This document shows, piece by piece, positions 21,864-33,330 of a stretch of 64,000 bases of DNA. A program made the translations under genes and the position numbers. The stretch is taken from contig OY728130.1 of the NCBI GenBank assembly GCA_963277665.1, positions 1,361,570,393-1,361,634,392 of the forward strand, written 5' to 3'. Position 1 is the stretch's first letter, and every line of letters starts with the position of its first letter. Under the pieces are notes generated by a model. The model saw nothing but the letters and a program-made list of their open reading frames with translations. It was not told the origin of the DNA and did not search any database. This stretch comes from Viscum album (lineage: Eukaryota > Streptophyta > Magnoliopsida > Santalales > Viscaceae).

Positions 21864-23398
21864 AAATGTTTATAATACCATTTATTTGATTGTTTCATTA
21901 ATAAGGTAATTATTGCATCATCATTGTGTAATAAATAAATTTAAATATTTAATGTATAAAAATTATAAATAAAATACCATGATGTAGGATTTTTTTTATC
22001 TTTTTAATGAATATTTATAGTCGAATTTATCTTATGTATAACCCTATATTAAAAATGTTTTAGTTAATAAACTTTGAATTTAACACTTTTAACTTTTCTT
22101 TATATTAAATAATAATAATTTTCCTGATCTATTCCAAGTGGATATAAAGGATCATATTTTATTCCTAAGGGTTTTTTATTCAAATTACACTTATAAAATA
22201 GAATTAGGACAAGTGTTAGTGTAATAATAATATCATTTTACCCTTAATTACAATATTTTACTTTTAACCGTGGTAAATAAAAGTAAAAAGTTACTATTCA
22301 ACAAAATTATTTTTATCTTATTGAACCACATTTTAATTCTTGATATTAATCGGGTCTCTCAGATTTTCGAAATTAAACTCACAGAAGCGGTAAAATTATG
22401 TTTTATGTAAATTTGAAAATTCTCCTAAGAGGTGGGTAAAAGATAGTAAAAAGTTTGATAAAATTTATATATATATAAAATTATTATAAAATGAATCCAA
22501 GTAATTACATTGATTTTATATATGTATTATGTATCTATTTTTACCTAAAATAAATTTAATAAAATAAATATTTTTTTTAAAAAAAGTCTGTTTTAACCAA
22601 TAACTCAGTGTTTTTCACTATTCATCAAATATTGAAAGTTTTCAGAAAAATACCAAAAATTCACCCTAAGATAATTTTGATATTCCAAATTCAAAAATGA
22701 ATTATATTTTTCCAATTTAAAAACATAGAAGTTTCATTAATTAATTTAAAATTAATTCTCGTTGTCAAAACCAAGAAGCGTATTTTTAAGAAATAATAAC
22801 TATGAAAAGATTGACAAATGTTTATGTCCAATTTCAAAGTGAAATTACTTACAATTACCATAATTGGATTAAATGGTAAAAACATAATCAAATTATACTT
22901 CCAAACCATTAAAATATATAATTCAACACTATAAATTATTTTGATTAAAAAAGTTGTTTTCATTTAAAATATAGTATTTTTTATTATTCACCCAAATATG
23001 AATGTTATCAGAAAACACCAAAAATTTATTGAAAATTAATTATTATGTAAGGATTTTAAAGAAGAAGTTTATTTTGTAAAATTGAATATATAAAAGTTTC
23101 AAATATTGGATTTAAAAAGGGTTCGCTATTAAAAGGTAGTCAAATTTCATTTTTTGAAAAACACTTCTTTTATCTGAAAAAATGTATTTGTTCATAAATT
23201 ATGTCTAAGAAACTCATAATATAGATTCTAAAATTATAAGAATTATATAAAGTTTAAAATTTAGTAAATATTATTCATTGCTACTTTTGAACGGCTAGTT
23301 TGGTAAGTCGTGGTGCACTTGAACTCAGTGTTGCGTGTAGTGAAAGTTATTGAATTAATTTTAAGAAATAACGTACAATTAAATATTGGGGTGTTAAA
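21864..23398 (-). mobile_element. Truncated 3' LTR of element C
   Basis: Colinear with the first 1.53 kb of LTR-C (28940-30469) and with the U3 of LTR-A (about 3540-4993). Minus strand starts TTTAACACCCC at 23398, a decayed TGTAACACCCC, after a polypurine tract. It stops at 21864, the junction with the truncated LTR-B. Confidence 0.8.
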
Positions 23399-23412
23399 TT
23401 CTCCCCTACTCT
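23399..23412 (-). other. Polypurine tract of element C
   Basis: Minus strand AGTAGGGGAGAA directly before the 3' LTR, with TTGTGAGGATTCAATTT upstream; compare the tract of element B. Confidence 0.7.
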
Positions 23413-23649
23413 AATAAATTGAATCCTCACAATTTGAAATTGTTTTTGAAAATAAAATTTTTATAATAGAGACATACCTTTGTGGAAAACCCACATCATA
23501 AATTGGGTTAATAAAATTTAGTCTAAATAAGAGGGAAAGGGAAATGAAAAAGTTACCACCAAATTATGATCTCGATTTGGAGAAAATTGATTGCAATTAG
23601 AGACACATAATTGGAGGGAAATTGTAAATATTTATATAGAGTGATTGAG

Positions 23650-24000
23650 GTCATCAATCACAATATATCATTTAAATATATTGACATAAACAATCCATTA
23701 TCAAAACCATTTTTAATACCAAAATACGTAAAAATAGTATATCATATTTTTTTTAAAAAACATTTTGGATTCTTAAGGAAGCCAAAGATCAAATTAAACT
23801 AATGGTGGTGGAAAGGTCGTTGTCACCGCTTACGTTAGAAAAACATTCCTTTTCATTTGTTGTTTAGTAAAACGCTATTTAGAAAAATATTCCGCTAGAA
23901 ATGAAAAGTCAAAGGGTTTTATACACCATATAAAAGAAAGTAATTTGGAAATCAAAGGATGCCTAAATGAAAGGAGATTATGACAAAGTCCTTTAACTAA
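23650..24000. repeat. Dispersed repeat, second copy of 745-1085
   Basis: Same landmarks in the same order as 745-1085 (GGAAGCCAAAGATCAAAT, GGTGGTGGAAAGGTCG, GTTTAGTAAAA, TTTATACACC then ATATAAAAGAAAG). Here it lies inside element C rather than inside an LTR. Confidence 0.6.
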
Positions 24001-24037
24001 TGTTTAAGAATTAATTTAATCATCGAATAAGAGGGGA

Positions 24038-24056
24038 ATATATATATATATATATA
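24038..24056. repeat. (TA)n microsatellite
   Basis: About nine TA units. Other short runs occur at about 15060, 27717 and 42152. Confidence 0.8.
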
Positions 24057-24232
24057 CTTCATAAGTAGAGCTACATCCATTAACTAATTCCTTCCAAAAA
24101 ATCATCTTTCACTCCAAAAGATTTCAATTTTTTTATTTATCCTAATCATATAGGGTTCCAAAAATAATCAATTTATAATTCACCTATCAGAACATTTTAA
24201 AAAGAAACTACATTATACAATCCAGGAAATCA

Positions 24233-24336
24233 TGTAGGCCAGTGGTAGGGGATGCACCCTTGTCGCCCTTTGGTGCAGATTCAAGACTCACAGCCCTGCC
24301 GGATGCGACTGGTTGTCACCTAACCTCTGGGTTACC
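24233..24336 (+). mobile_element. SINE-like tRNA-derived island
   Basis: A G/C-rich block of about 100 bp in very A/T-rich DNA. GTAGGCCAGTGGTAGG (24234-24249) resembles a tRNA box A, and GCAGATTCAAGACTC (about 24276-24290) resembles box B (GGTTCGAATCC). They lie about 40 bp apart, as in plant SINEs. It ends TTACCTTTTTT, a possible polymerase III stop. No clear target duplication was seen. It interrupts element C between gag and the 3' LTR. Confidence 0.45.
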
Positions 24337-25079
24337 TTTTTTATGAAAATCCAAAAATAACCTTAACAATTGTATCCAATTTCTATCATAATACATTACA
24401 TCCTTTAATCTTATCCAAAATACTTCTATCCAAACTCACAGTCCAAAATTTATAAGGAAGTTAAACACAATGAAGATCTATTTTTCCACATAATAACATG
24501 TGAACACCTTCATCATGTATTCTTTTAAAACATGGTAACACCATGAATTACCATAAAACATTTTTGATTACATTCATGATCCCTTATTCTTTATAGAATA
24601 CTAGATATATTCATTATATTCCAAAATTTTGAATATTCCAACAATGATGAAATAAACAAACTATTAACCAATTCCAAGGATTCAGGAATATCCAATATAA
24701 TTTATCCAAATCAACAATCTTTTATTCCAAAATCATTACCTCATTATTTGGACCATATTAAGAATTAAATTTTCTTTACACCATGTATTTTCCAAAAACA
24801 GTATCTTACTATTAAGTCACTTTTCTTAGAACCATATAATCTCAAATCCTTAGTAAAATAGTACTGTAGTACAATCCTTAGTTATCTCCATAATTCATAT
24901 AACCAGTATATTGTTGATACAACACTCAAATAAAATAATTCTATAATAACAACATAAGAACAATAGTCATTCCTCTTCATATGAGAAAGTATCATAACTT
25001 TATTATTATCAATATCATTATTGGTAGTATACTCTGATGATTGGGACATTGATTCGTGTAGTGTCCCAACGCCTTGTAG

Positions 25080-25430
25080 ATGAAGCATTTTACATTCGGA
25101 ACATTTTTCTTACCCTTGAAATCACATACTTGGTGTACTTTTTCTCCACACTTATAACAAACTCTCATTCCCTTAAATCATTTACCTAGATGATTCTTTC
25201 CACATTTATCACATATGGGAAAATCCTTCTTTCCCCTCTTCTCTTTATCCATCTTTCTTTGTACCATCCTTTTCTTTTCTTACTTCCCGTCAAAGCCATA
25301 GGACTTAGAGAATTATTTACTTATCTTATTAACACATGATATTATTTCTTCATTTGTTGAGAATACATGGGAGACTATTTTCCTTCTAAATGCTGGCTTA
25401 ATACCATGAATGATATGACCCTTCTTACTC
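25080..25430 (-). pseudogene. Ty3/gypsy gag 3' part, element C
   Basis: Minus strand, mainly one frame with a few stops. The capsid tail HGIKPAFRRKIVSHVFS then EEIISCVNKI matches the gypsy gag pattern F..GL...IR..V......T..E....A..VE. A basic linker (KEKRGKKDF) leads into knuckle 1 CDKCGKNHLGK (last cysteine now a stop), knuckle 2 CYKCGEKVHQVC (spacing altered), and knuckle 3 VKCFIYKALGHYTNQCPN (second cysteine lost). The order matches element B. Confidence 0.8.
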
Positions 25431-25649
25431 TTTGGATTATACGTATTTCTGGAGTTCTCATTTCTTCTACTAGGAGTCATTTCTAAACAATGGCATACAC
25501 TAGGTCAGTTTATGGATCACAATTCATAATTCCAAACATGTAAAATACCTAACGTAAATTGAACAGTTTATGTATATAATCCATAATCACAAAATGTTTT
25601 CCTTGAGGAGATAAATACTCATAAACCTTTCATAGTGGTTTGTAAAAAA

Positions 25650-25845
25650 ATGATAATTTTCCAAAGCATATCCCATGGGATTGTCGTAACCAAGAGTGCA
25701 GCAAGGCCCCTTATCGTGCACCATTTCCCATTCAAGTCTAGATCAAAGCGGTGTTTTCAGGTTTTACCCCTAGGTACATCTGTTCCAAAGCCACCTCTAC
25801 CTGCTCATATCAAGACACGGATGTATTGCATGGAAAACTAAAAAA
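25650..25845 (-). other. Conserved 5' leader block, element C
   Basis: The minus strand aligns with 16510-16715 of element B (see there). It lies between the primer site and gag. G/C content is higher than nearby. Confidence 0.55.
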
Positions 25846-25966
25846 ATCTATACAATACCAAAATTCTAAAAAATTCTTCTATACTAATCCTCAAAGTCTA
25901 TCTTAGGTCTATGTGCTCTAATCAGAGTTTATCTAAATCTAGTTTCCAAGGTTTGTATTAAACTTA

Positions 25967-25979
25967 CTCTGATACCAAC
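25967..25979 (-). other. Primer-binding site of element C (tRNA-Met type)
   Basis: Minus strand GTTGGTATCAGAG immediately inside the LTR end GGGGCATTACA. The best preserved primer site in the window. Confidence 0.9.
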
Positions 25980-27610
25980 TGTAATGCCCCAACCCTAGAT
26001 TCCCAGAGATAGTGCATTATTTTAATACATTGGCATGATTATAAGGTATCAAGTCCTGAAAGATCGACTAGTTTAACAGTCTTGGAAAATAGATTACAAA
26101 CATGAACATTACATTACACATTAGAAAATAAAACAAAACATAAATTAATCTTTACAAACACCATTATTCCCTTTTAGCTTAACCCTGCATATCATTCACA
26201 ATACACTTCTTGGAATCTTGGGAAAAATAAAACATAGAAAGGGTTGACCTCAAATGCTCAGTATGGGTTAGCAATTCAGCGGAAGATAACATAAAAATTA
26301 AGCATGGGGAATAATTGAAACCACATACCTTTACCAATAATAATCATGAATACTTTTATGGCAGGAATATGAGCTGAGTAAATATTTCCATAATAAAACA
26401 CACTAATGGGTATTATAATAGTCGAATGACCACATGAACCATCAATATTATTTTCATAATGACAGAATGTATAATGCCAGACATTCTAAAACATTTTGTC
26501 AAGTCCTCAGCCAAGACGTCTAAAAATGATTAAGGCCTCATCCAAAAACATATATCAAATTGGGAAAGGCCTCAGAATATTCCACATATAATTGTCTCAT
26601 GAGACATACCGATGCATCGAGGAGCTATAGAGGGATCCACCCTTCACTTAAAATTTCCAATACATTCCTCATATGATAAATATGAAACATTACATAAATA
26701 TTCGTATTAAAACTAGCATATGAAATGTCAATACATTATCCATAAACCATGAATAGTATAAGAATAACACATCTACAATCAAACATATCACAAAACATTC
26801 GATATTATATGGAATATTTTAATCATAATAAATCAACATCAAACAAGTTTAAAATCCATCAAAGGATGTTGACAAAGATGAAAATGATTCGTAAAACTCT
26901 TTGAGAGAAATACCCCTTTTTCATGAAATTTTGTGTAAGTCTCAAAATTTATAAATTAAGTTATTGAAAATATATTTTTGAATCAAAGCGTCCAATACCA
27001 CATTGAAACGTTTTAGAAGAGTTATGATTTCAAGACATTCATGTCCATTTAAATAAATCCTTAAAATCGTTTTGAAAATATAGACATTAATTAAAAGGGT
27101 TTAGAAAGATAAAATTTTAAAAAATTTAACATGACTATATAGTTATATAGAACCTCCCATAAAATCTAAAAAGATTCCTTTTGAAAACATTTTTATGAAA
27201 TATGGGTATCTATGATAAGTATTCCCTAGATAATACTTACACATGAACAATCTCAGATAATAATGAGATTGATGAAATAACCCTTACCTTGTACTTTTCT
27301 TTAGTCGAGGGTATATTTAACCTCATGTATTAAGATCATAGTGTGTTATTAAATTATAACTTCACCATATTAATATTTATGATATCATACATGATTCATT
27401 TATTACTTTATACTACCCATTTGATAATAATTTCCATCTTAAATTAATATTTCAGGTAATAATCGCTTTCTTTATCGTACGTGTTTTAACTTGTTACTCT
27501 TGATTTTACCACTTAGAACAAGATTTAAATATTTCAAGAATATAAAAAATTATTTATATATGATATATATTTAGAATATAAATATGTATAATAGACATAT
27601 ATATGAAATG

Positions 27611-27665
27611 AAAAACATCGTTTATGGAGACGGTAGTCTGTACGTACGCATAAACTCTGTTTCCA
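27611..27665 (-). other. Stem-loop copy C3
   Basis: Inner arm GTTTATG (27620-27626) pairs with CATAAAC (27649-27655). The core (27627-27648) begins GAGACGGTA and ends GTACGTACG. Compared with copy A1 the arm changed from GTTCATG/CATGAAC, a compensatory C-G to T-A swap. The inner hairpin has one mismatch (CTGT for CCGT). Confidence 0.7.
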
Positions 27666-27814
27666 TTTTCATATCGTATTGAATGAAACTAAATGGATAT
27701 GATATATGTAAGTAAATATATATATATATATATCTCCAATAGTATTATTATTTCATATATTACATACTTATTAGTAATATATATCTTTATAATCATCGAT
27801 GAATGGTGATCGTG

Positions 27815-27870
27815 GAAATGAAACTCATCGCGTCGTGGAGACGGTAATCCGTACGTACGCACGAGAGACA
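27815..27870 (-). other. Stem-loop copy C2
   Basis: Arm TCGTG (27833-27837) pairs with CACGA (27860-27864); core at 27838-27859 with inner hairpin ACGG(TAAT)CCGT. The arm differs from A1 by another compensated pair (A-T to G-C). About 210 bp from copy C3. Confidence 0.7.
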
Positions 27871-28001
27871 ATTTAATTTAATTAAATATATAGAACTGGA
27901 TGGTATATTAATTTTAAAAAGAAATTAGCATGTTATTTTAACTATTTATATACATATTACTCATAATTATATCCATCCAAATAACATAGTGTTGAATAAC
28001 A

Positions 28002-28056
28002 AATTACACCACCGCATAGAGACGGTAAGCCGTATGTACGCGCACATAGTGAAATT
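28002..28056 (-). other. Stem-loop copy C1
   Basis: Core at 28019-28040 (GAGACGGTA... ending GTATGTACG) with inner hairpin ACGG(TAAG)CCGT. The near arm no longer pairs well, but an outer arm AATTACAC (28002-28009) pairs with GTGAAATT (28049-28056) at 7 of 8 positions. About 180 bp from copy C2. Confidence 0.6.
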
Positions 28057-28387
28057 ATCATTCATAAGATGGATAGAATGATGAATATAGTTTTGAAATA
28101 TTTATAATAACATCATAGAATATATAATATACTAGGTTTATTGTTTTAGAATGGAAACAACAGTGAAAGATGAAGTGGAAGAAGAAAATAACTTGAAAGA
28201 GGTGATGAAATATTTACCTCTTCTTTAGGTTCTTCCTTTTGATTTGATCAAAATGACTCCTTATGACGGATTTATGATCAAAATAAGGCATCTATGATTA
28301 ATTTATGTAAGTTTTTAGGATATTTTGGCAGTTTTTGGCTGAGAAAAATGGCTTTGGAGATGTGATTTTGAGAGAAGGGGAAGTGCC

Positions 28388-28397
28388 TTTTTATAAG
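28388..28397 (-). promoter_or_regulatory. TATA box of LTR-C
   Basis: Minus-strand CTTATAAAAA followed by GGCACTTCC; same context as LTR-A. Confidence 0.6.
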
Positions 28398-30469
28398 AGG
28401 GGTGAGGGTCACTTTAGGAAAAGATTAAAGTATTAATTTATTATACAATACTATTCAGTTTATAATGGTTACAAATGAATTTATTTAGAGACTTAGGTGG
28501 TTATGAGTCGACATCATTTCATTAAATAGGTTTTATACAAGTTTAGGTTACCATTTTAACCGTATATTTTAGATTTAACTCTTAGTTAAATCGGTTAACT
28601 TTTACCGTGTCTTCTTGTATTCTTACTATATATGGTTACTAAACATACTATAAACATTAAAGAGAACCTCAAGTGGCTCATTTATGACATATATAATATT
28701 ATTTAATCCCATTTTCCAAATCTTACTTATTTAGGAATATTATATCAACCAATAATATAGTATTTGTTTTAAATATTAATATATGTCAATTTTTACACTA
28801 TTTGGTATTTTATTTTTGTGAAAGTCATCACAACTTGATTACTTAAAATAAAATACATTGAATCATCTCTAAAATGACATAGTCACCTAGAAAATTCTTT
28901 ATTTCATAAAAACTTTTAAATTATAATTATTTTAATATTTATAAAACCTTTTCTTTGATTGTTTCATTAATAAGGTAATTATTGCATCATAATTATGTCA
29001 TAAATAAATTTAATTATTTAATGTCTAAAAATTATAAATAAAATACCATGATATAGGAAATATTTTTAGCTTTATAATTAATATTTATAGTCGAATTTAT
29101 CTTATGTATAACCCTATATTAAAAATGGTTTAGTTAATAAACTTTGAATTTAACACTTTTAAATCTTCTTTAAATTAAATAATAATAATTGTCCAAATCT
29201 AATCCAAGTGGACCTAAAGGATCATATTTTATTCCTAAGGTTGTTTTTGGTCGAATTACACTTATCCAATAGAATTAGGACATGTGTTATGGTAATAATA
29301 ATATCATTTTTACCCTTAATTACCCTATTTACTTTTAACCGTGGTAAATAAAAGTAAAACGTTACTATTCACCAAAATTATTTTTATATTATGGAACTAT
29401 ATTTTAATCCTTGATATTAACTGTGTCTCTAAGATTTTTGAAATTCAACTCATAGAAGTGTTAAAATTTCGTTTTATGTAAATTTGCAAATGCTCATAGG
29501 AGGTGGGTAAAAGACGGTAAAAAGTTTGATAAATTTTTTATATTTCTAAAATTATTATAACCTGACTCCAAGGAATTGCATTTAATTTATATAGGTATTA
29601 TGTATCATTTTTTACATATAATAAATTTAAATAAAATAAATAATTTTTTAAATAAAAATTCGGTTTTAACCAATAACATTGTGTTTTTCACTATTCATCA
29701 AAAATTGAAAGTTTTCATAAAAATACCAAAAATTAACCCTAATATAATTTTGATATTCCAAATTAAAAAATGAATTCTATTTTTCCAATTTCATAACATA
29801 TAAGTTGCATTAATTAATTTAAAATTAATCCCTGTTGTTAAAACCAAGAACGGTATTTTTATGAAATAATATCTATGAAAAGATTGACACTTGTTTATGT
29901 CCAATTTCAAAGTAAAATTTCATAAAATGACCATCATTGGATTAAATGGTAAAAAAATAATCTAATTATACTTCCAAACCATTGAAATTTATAATTCAAC
30001 ACTATAACTTATTTTGATTAAAAAAGTTGTTTTCAGTTAAAATATAGTATTTTCACTATTCACCCAAATATGAAAGTCATCAGAAAAAACCAAAAATTTA
30101 TTAAAACATAATTATTATAATTGTATTCTAATGTAGAAGTTTATTTTGTCAAATTAAATATATAAAAGTTTCAAATATTGGATTTAAAAAGGGTTCTCCA
30201 TTAAAAGGTAGTCAAATTGCATTTTTGAAAAATACTTCTTTTATCTGAAAAAATTTATTTGTTCATAAATTATGTCTAAGAAACTCATAATATGGATTAA
30301 AAAATTTTAGGGATTATATAAAGTTAAAAATTCAGTTAATACTATTCATTGCCGCTTTTGAACGACTTGTTTGATAAGTCGTGGTGCGCTTGAACTTAGT
30401 GTTGCGTGTAGTGCATGTTATTGAATTACTTTCAAGAAATTACGTGCTATTAAATCATGGGGTGTTACA

Positions 30470-31600
30470 ACAGGTCCATACACAATAAGGGGGACATTTA
30501 TTCTTGAGGTGGTCTAACAAATTGGGCTTTTTTGTGAGTCCCTTCCATTAACATGGCTTGTATGCAGTAGAGGATACATTTCATGTGTTACTTAGATTGG
30601 TCCAGAATATAGGATCCAGAGGTCACTATGTATCCCATAGAATGGGAATCTTTCCACACATTGTTATTTATAGGAAGACCCACCATGTAGGCCTTCCCCG
30701 TACACAGGGAGGAGGCATTTTTTCACTTTTTCAATGGCTAGACCAGGATGTAAAATTTGGTCATCACTATGTATCTTGTGTTGATAGGAATCAAGTCGTA
30801 CATAGTTCTTAATGTTCCCTGCAATGTTCTGAACCATTTATTTGGGGAAGGATGCATTTTGAACCATTATTTTGGGGTGTCTAGACTAGGATGTAAAATC
30901 CAATCATGACTACATATCTCGGGTAGATATGAATCAATCCATACATAGTTATTGAGAAAGGGGATTGCTATGTGTATCTAACTCTCACCCAACATCATGA
31001 AATTTATGCTTCCCCCACACAAATCTGGATCATGTGTGAGAAATGTTTTATTGAAGCAATGGTCAACAATAATTTCCAAAAATCCTAAAACTAGGATGAT
31101 TTATCCTACAGTTTATTATCATATAATTAGACTGCTGGAGGCACAGTTTAATGTCATGTTGCGGGGATGGTATCCATGCAGTTCAACATCTTGTAGTGAG
31201 GATGTTAGCTATATAGTTTAACATTGTGCAGTGAAGATGTTGATCACCAGTTGTGTGGATATGGGGAATGATGTATCCTTTAGTTTAATTTGATGTGATC
31301 AAGATGTTTTTTAAATTTAATTACATGAAATAGTTCCTTAGGAACTTTACATTCGTGGGATCTTTAGTGAGCTATCCATCCATTGATATCAAGTAATAAG
31401 CTCCATTGGATAGACATTATATATGGCATACAGTCCCTCATATTTTGGATCCAATTTTGAGGGTTTATATCCAAGTATCATTGATGTTCTACAAACCAAT
31501 ACCATTTATCCGTTGAGGAAAGACCATTCAAAATCCATTATGTTAATGGTTTATGTAATTTTGTTTTTAAAAATCTCCAAATGATTCATGGTATGTAATT
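30470..31600 (-). repeat. 3' region of element D with short tandem repeats
   Basis: No coding motif. At about 31140-31260 (plus strand) a 35-40 bp unit recurs about three times: CAGTTTAATGTCATGTTGCGG, CAGTTCAACATCTTGTAGTG and TAGTTTAACATTGTGCAGTG, each followed by (A/G)(A/G)GATG. At 30600-30920 TAGACCAGGATGTAAAATTT and TAGACTAGGATGTAAAATCC form another pair. Tat-clade elements often carry tandem repeats between integrase and the 3' LTR, and the position fits. Confidence 0.5.
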
Positions 31601-31831
31601 TATTTTCATCGACTCACTCCAATTCATCGAGACATTTATAGGATTGCTCATATGTGAATAATTGATCGAAGATGGAAACACAGAGTGAGGGAAATTAATC
31701 ATCAATAGGAAGGACTGCCTTTATCCCATATACTAATGAGTATGGGGTTTCCTGAGTGGCAGTGTGGGCTGTGGTCTAGTAGGATCACAGAGTATTGAGG
31801 AGATTTTCCAACCATGATTTCTTATCCTTAT

Positions 31832-32113
31832 CTATAATTTTTGGAGTATATTAAACAAGGACTTTTTAAAGTTCCCTATCTGCCTGTTAGCCACTACATG
31901 GTTATAGGACGAAAGGTTGGTCTTGATGCCATACTCCTGATATAATTTCTCAAACTCAACATGAAAAAAATTTGTTCTATTTTCCTTCAGTATTGTATAA
32001 GGGGCACCAAATATTTTGATTATGTTGGATTTCAAAAAGTCATAATTTTTTCTTTCCCAGACCACTTTAGGGCGTACAACTTCTACCCATTTGGAAAATA
32101 AGTTAGTTTCCAT
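31832..32113 (-). pseudogene. Ty3/gypsy integrase core, element D
   Basis: A 93-codon open stretch on the minus strand reads FSKWVEVV, FLKSNIIKIFGAPYTI, then EKLYQEYGIKTNLSSYN and a VANRQIGNFKKSLFNILQKL tail. This matches the gypsy integrase pattern FTKW.EA, NII.RFG.P..II.DNG..F, FE.LC..YGI...FSSPYHPQANGQ.E..NK.L...LKK. The second catalytic aspartate (DNG) and the glutamate after NGQ are lost, so it is inactive. Pattern and neighbours suggest the Tat/Ogre clade. It joins reverse-transcribed DNA to the host genome in intact elements. Confidence 0.85.
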
Positions 32114-32889
32114 GAGAATATACTTGAAATTATTTCCAATAGTGGGAGGATATGGTTCTATGAAATCAATTATTCATATTTCAAAGGGCCATGAGTAATT
32201 TTATATGTGAAGTAACCCTAGGGGTTGGTGGATTAAATTGGAATTAACATAGAAAGAATGAAACTTCTTGGTAAATTTAGGGTTGTCATGCATTAGAGTG
32301 GGAAATAGTATCTATGCTTCCAAATTTGATTGGAATGTTCGTATCCTGATTAGAAATCCCCACAAGATGTGGCATACACTTCTTTCATGATGGAAATGGT
32401 ATCTAATACATCAACGAATTTTAGAAGGACCCCATAGAGGTATCATTTACAGATCTATTTTTAATGGTTAGTTCCATCATAGAGAACAAATTTAATTTAT
32501 CATTTTCAGATTTGTTTTCTCCCAGCTCTGTCTGGTAGGAGTGATCCTTTTTGGAGGTAGTCTAAAATTGGTACCATTCATCTAGTGGTATGACCATAGG
32601 GCTCAAGGATGGGGTTGGTCTCATTGATCTCTTCTATATTGGCCTGAAGGAATAGTGATACAATGCGACAATGCACGATATTGATGATTATTTCATACAG
32701 TTCAGGATCATCTAGACTGTGGCTATACTTGCTAGCGCATCATCATTAACATTTTCTTATTTTGGGACATGAGTTAATGTTTGTTCTAAAGGTAATTATT
32801 CCATTAGTCCTCATAAGTATTCAAGAAAATGGATCATATCTTTCTTTTTTTATGAAATAATCATTGTTGACCTACTTGATGACTAGTTA

Positions 32890-33144
32890 TGAATCACCTT
32901 TTATCTTGAAGTGTTTTACTTATACTTAAAGTGTCAACTCTATCACTAAAATGAAATTTTGGTATTCCTCTTCATTATTTAGAAACCCCTCCAACATTAT
33001 GAAGGTGTAAGGAAGGACTACCTTTTTTGGGGATATGAGTATGACTCCCTGCCCCAATTTGTTGAGCCTGGGGTCTTCCATCCATTTCCCTACTAGGCTT
33101 TGAGATGCACTATCAAAATGAATATTGATTTTGGAAACACACAT
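32890..33144 (-). pseudogene. Ty3/gypsy RNase H, element D
   Basis: The minus strand reads INIHFDSASQ, GQGVILISPKKVVLPYTF, then NNEEEYQNFILVIEL. This matches the plant-type RNase H of Tat elements: L.FDGA....G.GAGVVLISP.G...PY.F, NN.AEYQALI.GLE.A. The first aspartate is kept and the ...EYQ glutamate is recognisable. A stop follows codon 72. It lies upstream of the integrase in the normal order, but only about 90 bp after the start of RT, so the RT core is deleted. Confidence 0.8.
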
Positions 33145-33330
33145 CAGATGTGTTATTCTAATGAGCTTGTTTATAGCCTATATGAACATCTGGCAAGCCC
33201 AAGTGATGATTTTTCACATTAACATTAAGAAAATTCATTTATGTGTAGTTACAAACAAATGCATCTTGAAGTTTCCTCAAGAAAGAGTTATATACCTCTT
33301 TCTCTTTAGAATTCAAGTCTACACTAATTA
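33145..33330 (-). pseudogene. Start of Tat-type reverse transcriptase, core deleted
   Basis: The minus strand at about 33310-33240 reads NSFLRKLQDAFVCNYT, matching the start of Tat RT (LL.EF.DVFAW.YEDMPG). The catalytic core (the YVDD region, about 200 codons) is absent before RNase H begins at 33144. Confidence 0.55.

Larger units (their letters stand above)
25980..30469 (-). mobile_element. LTR-C, 4.5-kb 5' LTR of element C
   Basis: Minus strand starts TGTAACACCCC at 30469 and ends GGGGCATTACA at 25980, both canonical TG...CA ends, followed by a tRNA-Met primer site. It contains a TATA box at 28388-28397, donor-like sites at 28211-28223 and 27281-27293, and three stem-loops between them. 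Unlike LTR-A and LTR-B it shows no 196-bp tandem array. It abuts the minisatellite-rich 3' region of element D. Confidence 0.85.

Noticed and set aside
25635..25841. 68-codon plus-strand ORF
   Set aside because: Antisense to the element C leader; the peptide is not conserved with the element B counterpart although the DNA is.
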